Shown here piece by piece: positions 55,284-64,000 of a stretch of DNA of 64,000 bases. Within the stretch, counting starts at the first letter, position 1. Every line of letters begins with the position of its first letter. The stretch spans positions 1,674,001-1,738,000 of the forward strand of contig NZ_CP107852.1 in the NCBI RefSeq assembly GCF_036346875.1, written 5' to 3'. This stretch comes from Nocardia sp. NBC_00508. Its GTDB lineage: Bacteria; Actinomycetota; Actinomycetes; Mycobacteriales; Mycobacteriaceae. The translations under genes were made by a program, and so were the position numbers. The notes under the pieces were generated by a model. It did no database searches, was not told the origin of the DNA, and was given only the letters and a program-made list of their open reading frames with translations.

Positions 55284-55564
55284 CAGCGCGCTCCGCTCTG
55301 CACGGGCCTGCGGTCGTCCGCGGACACCTGCTCGGATTCGGGCATCGCCGCGGCGGCGACCGGCGCGGACCGTGCCGGGACGACATCGGCCGCGTACCGG
55401 CGATCGAGCATGCGCAGCACGGCACGCAGGACGCGGTCGAGCCCGTAGGCGATGGCGAAGCTGATCGGAACCATGCCCATGAGGACCACGAGGAACTGCG
55501 GAATGAACGGCAGTCCCGCCACCCACAGCTCGAAGCCGTCCCACCATCCTGCGATGCGATGCAC
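55283..55564 (-). CDS. Small membrane protein
   Basis: A 93-residue protein with one or two hydrophobic segments (about 17-45) and a polar tail rich in Ala, Pro and acidic residues. It is divergent from the trehalase gene and coupled to the 25-residue peptide. No family was recognised. Confidence 0.6.
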   Translation of the reverse strand: MHRIAGWWDGFELWVAGLPFIPQFLVVLMGMVPISFAIAYGLDRVLRAVLRMLDRRYAADVVPARSAPVAAAAMPESEQVSADDRRPVQSGAR

Positions 55565-55665
55565 GGCTCCAGCCTAGTCGGTTCGCCGCAGGGCTCCGTA
55601 GGACCGGGACCCGCGGCGGCGACCGAGCGGTGGACGACAGGCATGCATCGGCCCCAAGATGGGGT

Positions 55666-57648
55666 ATGGCGTCCGCAGCTGACCTCATCGCCAACCATGC
55701 CGATGGCATGCCGTCGAACCTTCCCGAGCCGCACCGCCACGGCTCCCACCCGCCGATCGATGACTACGCGTTCCTGTCCGACTGCGAGACCAACTGCCTG
55801 GTCGCCAGCAACGGCGCGGTGGAGTGGATGTGCGTGCCACGGCCGGACGCGCCGAGCATCTTCGGCGCGATCCTCGATCGCAGCGCGGGCCACTTCCGGA
55901 TCGGGCCCTACGGCGTCAACGTGCCCGCCGCCCGCCGCTACCTGCCCGGCGGGATGATCCTGGAGACCACCTGGCAGACCGGCACCGGCTGGCTGATCGT
56001 GCGCGACGCGCTGGTGCTCGGCCGGTGGCACAATCTCGACCAGCGCAGCAAGACGCACCGGCGCACACCGATGGACTGGGATGCCGAGCACCTGCTGCTG
56101 CGCACGGTGAAGTGCGTGAACGGCACTGTCGAGCTGGAGATGAGCTGCGAGCCCGCGTTCGACTACCACCGGGCCACGGCGCGCTGGGAGTACACCGGCA
56201 AGGTGTACGAGGAGGCGACCGCGGTCCGCAGCGACGATCCGAGTGCGGGCCCGACCCTGGTGCTCACCACGGATCTGCGGCTCGGCCTGGAGGGCAGGGA
56301 GGCCCGCGCCCGCACCAGGATGCGGGAGGGCGACGAGGTCTTCGTCGCGCTCACCTGGTCGGAGCTGCCCGCGCCGCGTACCTTCGAAGAGGCCGCCAAC
56401 AAAATGTGGCAGACCACCGAATGCTGGCGGCAGTGGATCACTCTGGGCAAGTTCCCGGACCATCCATGGCGCAACTACTTGCAGCGCAGTGCGCTCACAC
56501 TCAAGGGCCTCACCTACGCGCCGACCGGAGCGTTGATGGCGGCGCCGACCACGTCGCTACCGGAAACCCCTGGCGGCGAGCGCAATTGGGACTACCGCTA
56601 CACCTGGGTGCGCGATGCCAGTTTCGCGCTGTGGGGTCTGTACACACTCGGTCTCGACCGCGAGGCCGACGACTTCTTCGCCTTCCTCAACGACGCGACC
56701 AAAGGCGAGAACGGCGAACCCGTTCCGTTGCAGGTGCTCTATGGCATCGGCGGCCAGCGGGAGCTCACCGAATCCGTCCTCGACCATCTGAGCGGATACG
56801 AGAACTCCCGGCCGGTGCGGATCGGCAACAACGCCTACAACCAGGACCAGCACGATATCTGGGGCACCATGCTGGATGCGGTGTACCTGCATGTGAAGTC
56901 ACGCCAGCAGGTGCCCGAGACGTTGTGGCCGCTGCTGGTCCGCCAGGTGCACGCGGCCATCGCGCACTGGAAGGAACCCGACCGCGGCATCTGGGAGGTG
57001 CGCGGCGAGCCGCAGCATTTCACCTCGTCCAAGGTGATGTGCTGGGTGGCACTCGACCGCGGCGCGAAACTCGCCGAGCTGCACGGTCAGGTCGAGCACG
57101 CCGAAGAGTGGTACTCCATCGCCGAGGAGATCAAGGCCGACGTCCTGGCCAACGGGGTGAACTCCGAAGGTGTGTTCACCCAGGTCTACGGCGGCGACAC
57201 GCTGGACGCCTCGCTGCTGCTGGTGGTGCTCACCCGGTTCCTGCCGCCGGAGGATCACCGGGTACGCGCCACCGTGCTGGCCATCGCCGACCGGCTCACC
57301 GAGAACGGCCTGGTACTGCGGTATCGCACCGAGACCACCGATGACGGATTGACCGGCGCGGAAGGAACGTTCACCATCTGTTCGTTCTGGCTGGTGTCCG
57401 CCCTGGTCGAGATCGGCGAAATCCAGCGCGGCAGGCATCTGTGCGAGCGGCTGCTCGGCTTCGCCAGCCCGCTACGGCTGTATGCCGAGGAGATCGATCC
57501 GCGCAGCGGCCGTCACCTGGGCAACTACCCGCAGGCATTCACCCACCTCGCCCTGATCAACGCCGTCACCCACGTGATCCGAGCCGAGGACTCCCGGCAC
57601 GCGGGCCAGTTCCAGCCCGCACACACACCGCCCGGTCACCCGGTCTAG
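55666..57648 (+). CDS. Glycoside hydrolase family 15 trehalase-like enzyme
   Basis: A 660-residue protein. The N-terminal beta-sandwich has NCLVASNGAVEWMCVPRPDA and a Phe-Gly-x-Ile-Leu-Asp. The (alpha/alpha)6 domain has the GH15 signature GERNWDYRYTWVRDASFALW (near residue 305-325) and catalytic Glu regions later (EGTFTICSFWLV). The mycobacterial counterpart beside lepA is a trehalase. The ATG at 55666 is chosen; 55630 and 55708 are alternatives. The last codons lie in the first unit of a 46-bp repeat. Confidence 0.88.
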   Translation: MASAADLIANHADGMPSNLPEPHRHGSHPPIDDYAFLSDCETNCLVASNGAVEWMCVPRPDAPSIFGAILDRSAGHFRIGPYGVNVPAARRYLPGGMILETTWQTGTGWLIVRDALVLGRWHNLDQRSKTHRRTPMDWDAEHLLLRTVKCVNGTVELEMSCEPAFDYHRATARWEYTGKVYEEATAVRSDDPSAGPTLVLTTDLRLGLEGREARARTRMREGDEVFVALTWSELPAPRTFEEAANKMWQTTECWRQWITLGKFPDHPWRNYLQRSALTLKGLTYAPTGALMAAPTTSLPETPGGERNWDYRYTWVRDASFALWGLYTLGLDREADDFFAFLNDATKGENGEPVPLQVLYGIGGQRELTESVLDHLSGYENSRPVRIGNNAYNQDQHDIWGTMLDAVYLHVKSRQQVPETLWPLLVRQVHAAIAHWKEPDRGIWEVRGEPQHFTSSKVMCWVALDRGAKLAELHGQVEHAEEWYSIAEEIKADVLANGVNSEGVFTQVYGGDTLDASLLLVVLTRFLPPEDHRVRATVLAIADRLTENGLVLRYRTETTDDGLTGAEGTFTICSFWLVSALVEIGEIQRGRHLCERLLGFASPLRLYAEEIDPRSGRHLGNYPQAFTHLALINAVTHVIRAEDSRHAGQFQPAHTPPGHPV

Positions 57649-57762
57649 CACCACGAGATCGCCTCGTCCGACACCGCCCGGTCCCCCGGTCCAGCACCAC
57701 GGGAACGCCTCATCCGACACCGCCCGGTCCCCCGGTCCAGCACCACGAGGTCGCCCCATCCG
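57625..57762. repeat. 46-bp tandem repeat, three copies
   Basis: Units at 57625-57670, 57671-57716 and 57717-57762, each starting ACACCGCCCGGTC and containing AGCACCACG. A further eight bases (ACACCGCA) follow. The first unit includes the trehalase stop codon TAG at 57646-57648, the others lie after it. Differences between units are few, so the amplification is recent. Confidence 0.9.
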
Positions 57763-57923
57763 ACACCGCACAGCCATCATCCGGTCCGATTCACGATGTC
57801 CTACGCATAACTACCGCTCTTTCGCACGCAACGACCGATTTCGCAAAAACATGGGTAACTCACCGGGAACGCCCAAAACCCGAGCGGCACCCAACGCAGG
57901 ACCTGAACGCGAATCTACGCCAC

Positions 57924-59747
57924 TCAACTAGTACGGCCTGAATACGCGGAGAGGCGGGCAGCAGCCTCTTCGCGCAGCCCACGCAGCTTGTCGAGCCGCG
58001 CCTCGAGTTCGGCGACCCGCTCCTGCCTGCGGTCGCCGTACTTTCCGTAGCTCTCCTCCGCCACCCGCAGCGTCTCCTCCGCGCTGCGCGAGACATCGGC
58101 CGCGATCTCGGTGAAGTGGTCACGCAGCACACGCTGCATGGCGCGCAAGCGGTTTCGCGATTCCTTGCCGACCTGGAAGATCACGTCGTCCATCAGGCGG
58201 GCGACCGCGACCTTGGCCTCGGCGCGGCGACGCAGCTTGCGGTTCTTGCGGTCGTCCCACAGTGCGTTCACGCCGAGCAGGACGCCCGCGCCCGCCGAGT
58301 ACCAGTTCACCAGCGACATACCGAGCAAGCTGGTGGCCAGACCGACCATCAGGATGCCGCCGTAGGAGCCGCGCAGGCCGGTCAGGAACTGCTGGGTCAC
58401 ACCGGCTTTCGCGCTGTCCAGCGGTTCCAGAGGCTGCACCGCTTCGAGCACTTCCCCCGGATTGGCCAACCGCAGGTCGGCCATCGGCGCGGCGCGGTTG
58501 TCGGCCGGGAACTTGGCGGCCACCTGCTCGCACAACTCCACCGAGCGGTAGTGCGCTACGGCGAAATTCTCTTCGACGGCCTCGCAGATTCGCGCGTCCA
58601 GGTCGGCGCCGAAATCCTTCCATCGGCGGGCCGGATCGGTCCGGGCGATCTCGGCCTCGGCGTCGCGGATCAGGCTGCGCAGCCGGTGGCGCAGATCGTG
58701 CTCGATGTCGGCCATCAGCTCCGTGCCGCCGTCGACCAGGGTGACCTGCCAGTTCGCGGTGCGCTGCCGCAACTGCTCGGCCTCGTCGCGGGCGCGGACG
58801 AGCTGGTCGGTGATCTCGGCCCTGCGGTGCGGATCGCGCAGCGTCTCGGCCTCGGTACGCAGCGTCAGCGCGAGGTGGTCGCAGACCAGGCGGATGTCCC
58901 CGACCGCGGCTTCCAGCGCCACCGCGTCGGCGCGGGTGATTACGTAGTCGCGCAGATGATCGATCAGTTGCGGCACACCCGATTCGATATCGCGCTGGTA
59001 GTCGCCTGTCGTCCCGGCCTGTCGATGCAACTCGGCGGACACCGGCGCCACGGCGAAACCGAGCCCCGCCGCGTCGAGCAGTTCCCGATAGCGCTGCTGG
59101 GTGTGCGACCAGTGCGGAAAGACGTCGATCTTGTTCAGCACGCAGACCACCGTCGGGCAGATCTGCTGAATGCGCTGCAATTCGGCGATCTGCTCCGTGG
59201 TCAGCTCGGCGCCCGCGTTGCCGACGTAGAGCACAGCGTCGGCCGCGGCGATCATCGACCAAGTGGTGCGGTTGTCGCCCAGCGCACCCGGGGCGTCCAT
59301 GATCACGACGCCGTCGGCGAGCAACTGGCTCGGCTGGGTGAACTCGGCACGGACGACGCCCTGAGTAGCCAGGGAAGGACCCGGATCGAGGGGGTCGACC
59401 GACTGGCGTTCGGTGTGACCGTATTCGGTCTGGCGCACCAGCGTCGCGGTCGGCTCCGGACCGTACTCGACGATCACCGGGACGCTCAGATCGCTGTTCG
59501 TCGCGCTGACCGAGGCACCGACCAGGCTGTTGACCAGCGTGCTCATCCCGTTCTTCGGAGGACCGACGACCACGAGCCGCAGCCGGGGATCGCTCACCCT
59601 GGCGCGGACCATGTTCAGCCGGCTACCGAGATCGTCACGTCCCGCGGATCGGGCCGTCTCCCGCAGCTCGTCGAGTATTCGGATGAGCGGGGCCATCGCA
59701 TCCGGATGTTTCACCGTTGCGGCCGTCAGCCCGGCAGCGGCAGACAA
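57924..59747 (-). CDS. Dynamin-like GTPase with altered P-loop (IniC-like)
   Basis: A 607-residue protein. The G1 loop reads GPPKNGMSTLVNSL, with Met where the Walker lysine is expected; G3 DAPGALGD and G4 LNKIDVF are intact. The C-terminal half is helical, with a hydrophobic hairpin near 460-505 (GGILMVGLATSLLGMSLVNW) and long charged coiled-coil regions near 520-600. This layout matches bacterial dynamin-like proteins such as mycobacterial IniA/IniC, which remodel membranes. Whether it hydrolyses GTP without the lysine is open. It is 82 bp downstream of the 59830 gene. Confidence 0.78.
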   Translation of the reverse strand: MSAAAGLTAATVKHPDAMAPLIRILDELRETARSAGRDDLGSRLNMVRARVSDPRLRLVVVGPPKNGMSTLVNSLVGASVSATNSDLSVPVIVEYGPEPTATLVRQTEYGHTERQSVDPLDPGPSLATQGVVRAEFTQPSQLLADGVVIMDAPGALGDNRTTWSMIAAADAVLYVGNAGAELTTEQIAELQRIQQICPTVVCVLNKIDVFPHWSHTQQRYRELLDAAGLGFAVAPVSAELHRQAGTTGDYQRDIESGVPQLIDHLRDYVITRADAVALEAAVGDIRLVCDHLALTLRTEAETLRDPHRRAEITDQLVRARDEAEQLRQRTANWQVTLVDGGTELMADIEHDLRHRLRSLIRDAEAEIARTDPARRWKDFGADLDARICEAVEENFAVAHYRSVELCEQVAAKFPADNRAAPMADLRLANPGEVLEAVQPLEPLDSAKAGVTQQFLTGLRGSYGGILMVGLATSLLGMSLVNWYSAGAGVLLGVNALWDDRKNRKLRRRAEAKVAVARLMDDVIFQVGKESRNRLRAMQRVLRDHFTEIAADVSRSAEETLRVAEESYGKYGDRRQERVAELEARLDKLRGLREEAAARLSAYSGRTS

Positions 59748-59829
59748 CCCTCCTCCTTACTCTCGGTGACTCTAGATCCTTGTACCCCCTGCGAATGCTC
59801 CGCAGTCGTCCGATCCCCTTGCAGCCCTG

Positions 59830-62040
59830 CTATAACAGCGAGATGTCCGACACACCAGACGCGGAATAATGCTGTTCGGCTATGGCCGAGTCCGGCAGCA
59901 GTGTGCCGGAGAGGCTGCCTCCGGAGGCCAGAAGTGTGGTGTGGTCGGCTATCGGGTGCTCGACCGCCAGGGGCGCCGAGATCCCCTGTGGCTTGGGGTC
60001 GATCACCTGCGGTTTGACCGGTACCGGGGCCTGGGTGGGCGCGGGGGCGACGTAGGTGGGGACCGGCGTGTGCGGCTCGATGGTGGGCGCGTGAGCGGGT
60101 GCGCTGTAGGTCGGCTGGTCGGGCGCGGTGTACGTCGGCTGGGACGGGCGACTCACGGTGGGCACGTCATCGCTCGGCAGGTCGTAGGTCGGCGGGGTGC
60201 TGTGCGACGTACCCCCCGTGCTGGGACGGCCGGTATGGCCGCCCGGTGTCGTGATGTCGTCGTCCGGCGTGGACGGAGAACCGTGCGTCGGCGGTTGGGT
60301 GACGGTCACGCCGGGGATCTTGGTGCTCGTCACGTCCGGGCCGGTGGTGATGCCGCCGTGCGGCGCCGTGGTGACACCCGGGAGCTTGGTCACGTCGTGG
60401 CCCGGCGTCTTCGGCACGGACGGGACGGTCACGTCGCCGGGAACGCTCGGCGTCGGCGTGGTTTTGATGATCGTCGTCGGGTTGGTGACCGTGGCGGGCG
60501 ATTGCGTGGGGTGCGACGGCTGCGGATCGGTCACCGGAGCCGGCTTCACCACCGGCGTCGGCCGCACCGCGTCGAACAGCGCGGGCACCGATGCGGCCGG
60601 TGCCGTGAGGACCGATGGCCCCTCCGGGGCGGCAAGCACATTCGCGATCGGCGTCGAGGCGACATCGGGCTGGATCGTGGTCTGCAGTGGGGTGGCCGCG
60701 ACGACCGGAGCGGCGGCGACCGCCGCGGGCGCGGGCGCGGGCATCGGAGCCGCGGGAGCCACCGAAGCGGCCGGTGCGACCGCGGAAGCAGGAGCGACCG
60801 CGGAAGCAGGAGCGACCGAGGCGACCGGGGCGGCGCCGATCGGCGCCGAGGCGGCCAGCGGCTGCGCGACGCCCGATGCGGCCGGAGATTGCGCGGCGCC
60901 GGCTGCCGCCGAGGACTGCGCCGCGGACGTGCCGGGTGTCGCCGTGCCCAGCCCACCGAGCAAGCCGGTATTGCCCTGCCCCGGCTGCTGTGTCTCGGTG
61001 ACGGCGCGGTCGGTGCCGTCCGGAAGGTGGATGCCGTCGGCCAGCCAGTCGGTGTACTCGTCGAGCTGGTCGCCGACCCGGCCTGCCGCGGCGTCGACCT
61101 TCATCTCCGAGGTGAAGTAGATGCCGTTCGGACCGAGCCCGAAGTCGACCGACCACTGCGTGCCGACGAATGCGCCGAGCTGGTCGCCGCCCGCGCCGAT
61201 ACCGTCGAACGGATCGTCCGCCGTGGGCGTCGCCGCGACCGCGCTGTTGCCGGGCAGATCGAACACGGTGGAGCCGGGTGCGACGAAACCGTTCGCGCCG
61301 GGCAGGCCGAAACCGTGCCCGGCTTGACCGAGTCCGTGGCCGGGCAGGCCGAAACCCTGCCCGCCGGGCTCGTCGAGTTCGCGGGACGACTCGGACCGGA
61401 TACCGGGCAGCGAGAGTCCGTTGGACACGTTGCCCTGAGCCCCAGGAAGGGCCAGGCCGCCCGGGAAACCGCCGTCCGCGCCGGGGATGCCGCCGAGTCC
61501 GGGGACACCGCCGCCGGAGTATCCGGGCAGTTGCATGGGGTTCGGACCCGCGTCGCTGTCGGACAGACTCGGCAGCTGCATGCCATTCGCACCTTGGTCG
61601 CCGTCCGGCAGGCTCGGTAGCGGCAGCCCCGCGTCGGTGCCGCCGTACTCGCCGCCGAGCGTGGGCAGTTGAAGCTCGGCGGGTCCGGCGCCGGTACCAG
61701 GGAGCGAGAAACCCGGAGCCGGGTTGCCGTGCGCGACCGGAACATTCGACGCGTGCGGCGGCAACGGCTCCAGCTCCACCGGATCGGGGAAGGTGATCAC
61801 CGGACTCGGCTGGTCGGGGTCGGGATCGGTGGTGTGTGCCCAGCCGGTGTTCCAGCTGTCGAGCCGGGATTCGCCGGGCTGTGCGGGTACGCCACCACCA
61901 TTGGCGGCCACGAGCGCGCCACCGGTGACGTAGGCGCCCGCCCGAGCGACCCGCGCGACGCCGGTGGCCACGCGGTAGGCGGTGTCGCCCGCGCGCTCAG
62001 CCGCTTCGGTGTCGTCGTCGAAGGGCAGATCACGCGTCAT
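59830..62040 (-). CDS. Large Pro/Ala/Gly-rich protein, IniB-like in position
   Basis: A 736-residue low-complexity protein. Residues 1-60 carry an Ala/Gly-rich helix (AYVTGGALVAANGG), the next part is rich in Leu-Pro-Gly repeats (GLSLPGI, GFGLPGHGLGQAG), then an Ala-Pro-rich block (near 400-480, with ASAVAPASAVAP) and a Thr/Pro-rich end. No signal peptide is clear. IniB of mycobacteria is a Gly-rich protein encoded beside IniA and IniC, so the pairing here is similar, but sequence similarity was not tested. It may be a scaffold for the dynamin-like partner. Confidence 0.65.
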   Translation of the reverse strand: MTRDLPFDDDTEAAERAGDTAYRVATGVARVARAGAYVTGGALVAANGGGVPAQPGESRLDSWNTGWAHTTDPDPDQPSPVITFPDPVELEPLPPHASNVPVAHGNPAPGFSLPGTGAGPAELQLPTLGGEYGGTDAGLPLPSLPDGDQGANGMQLPSLSDSDAGPNPMQLPGYSGGGVPGLGGIPGADGGFPGGLALPGAQGNVSNGLSLPGIRSESSRELDEPGGQGFGLPGHGLGQAGHGFGLPGANGFVAPGSTVFDLPGNSAVAATPTADDPFDGIGAGGDQLGAFVGTQWSVDFGLGPNGIYFTSEMKVDAAAGRVGDQLDEYTDWLADGIHLPDGTDRAVTETQQPGQGNTGLLGGLGTATPGTSAAQSSAAAGAAQSPAASGVAQPLAASAPIGAAPVASVAPASAVAPASAVAPAASVAPAAPMPAPAPAAVAAAPVVAATPLQTTIQPDVASTPIANVLAAPEGPSVLTAPAASVPALFDAVRPTPVVKPAPVTDPQPSHPTQSPATVTNPTTIIKTTPTPSVPGDVTVPSVPKTPGHDVTKLPGVTTAPHGGITTGPDVTSTKIPGVTVTQPPTHGSPSTPDDDITTPGGHTGRPSTGGTSHSTPPTYDLPSDDVPTVSRPSQPTYTAPDQPTYSAPAHAPTIEPHTPVPTYVAPAPTQAPVPVKPQVIDPKPQGISAPLAVEHPIADHTTLLASGGSLSGTLLPDSAIAEQHYSASGVSDISLL

Positions 62041-62442
62041 AAAGGCTCCACTCTCGGTTGTCCAGCATCCTCACCACGCCGGTCCGACCAAGTGAAGATC
62101 ACCCAACAGTATTTCGGGAATACTCGTCTGTCACATTCTTCAGGACTGTAGAGAATACGACTGTGGCGAGCAACACAACCCTGCCATCCGAATTACCGGA
62201 TCGAAAGCCCTATTTCCGTGGCCTTTCCGTACCGGACGTCGTCTCCGATAAGCACCGCTGCCAGGCGTGATCGAAAACGTCACGGTCACAGCGGCGATGA
62301 GCGCCCGAGGGAATAAACGCCGAACCGATGCATTCCGGAGAGTTGCCCGGACTCGGCCGGACGGCCGGACGAGTTGCATTCCGGCACGACCGAACTCCAC
62401 CCCAGCACGCCCTGCCCGTGACCGCCCCGGCCGGGCCTGCGC
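62041..62442. other. Intergenic region between lepA and the IniB-like gene
   Basis: About 400 bp, AT-richer than the genes around 62090-62180 and 62250-62330, and probably carrying the promoter of the minus-strand gene at 59830. ORFs across it have no domain features. Confidence 0.45.

Positions 62443-64000
<1,558 letters not shown>

Noticed and set aside
57625..57770. The 46-bp repeats as a CRISPR array
   Set aside because: Units are directly adjacent with no spacers, number only three and overlap a coding end. No cas genes are present.
58116..60017. A 633-residue plus-strand frame
   Set aside because: It is antisense to the dynamin-like GTPase, which has G3 and G4 motifs.

Overview
The window is high-GC actinobacterial chromosome, most probably Nocardia or a close mycolic-acid relative. 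The backbone genes era, a degenerate cytidine deaminase, corC, ybeY, phoH, rsmE, dnaJ, hrcA, hemW, a sirA/cysH sulfate operon, cysA-cysW-cysT-subI, a GH15 trehalase and lepA occur in an order I recall from the Mycobacterium tuberculosis Rv2364c-Rv2404c region. The taxonomic call rests on gene content, composition and remembered synteny; no search was run.

Left accessory part (1-13.4 kb): the 5' end of a probable AraC-type regulator, an acyl-CoA-dehydrogenase-like flavin oxygenase, an orphan P450 of the conservon-associated (CYP157-like) type without a normal ExxR motif, a zinc-ribbon protein, an AraC regulator, a hotdog thioesterase, a membrane protein and an imine-reductase-like dehydrogenase. 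An ISL3-type insertion sequence follows (7768-10526). It has near-perfect 24-bp terminal inverted repeats, an exact 8-bp target duplication, a twice-frameshifted transposase and an unrecognised passenger gene. Next come two small minus-strand genes and a three-gene plus-strand module (small protein, DUF6879-like protein, Scr1-type XRE regulator).

Conserved core (13.4-23.3 kb): era back to hrcA, all on the minus strand, interrupted by a divergent LysR/MFS pair. An accessory block of three alpha/beta hydrolases with a divergent AraC regulator follows (23.4-27.3 kb), then hemW and a SnoaL-like protein.

Sulfur assimilation (29.7-35.6 kb): a 30-residue leader peptide ending in a Cys-Ser-Ala-Cys-Cys run and a hairpin precede sirA-cysH-cysD-cysN-sirohydrochlorin chelatase. 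The sulfate importer cysT-cysW-cysA-subI lies at 50.9-54.7 kb. Together they import sulfate, activate it, reduce it to sulfide and help make siroheme.

Right accessory part (35.6-50.4 kb): a KOW-like small protein, a TetR/MFS pair with a clear operator, an SGNH hydrolase with a nearby duplicated 3' end, a WYL regulator/VOC protein pair, a HAD phosphatase, two Hsp70-like proteins (one with a 27-bp coding minisatellite), an SDR, and a ferredoxin-FprB fusion (with an 18-bp coding minisatellite) paired with an AurF-like diiron oxygenase. After the sulfate importer come two tiny membrane proteins, the trehalase (ending in a 46-bp tandem repeat), a dynamin-like GTPase with an altered P-loop, a large Pro/Ala/Gly-rich protein and the 3' part of lepA, which runs off the right edge. 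I saw no rRNA, tRNA or CRISPR array.
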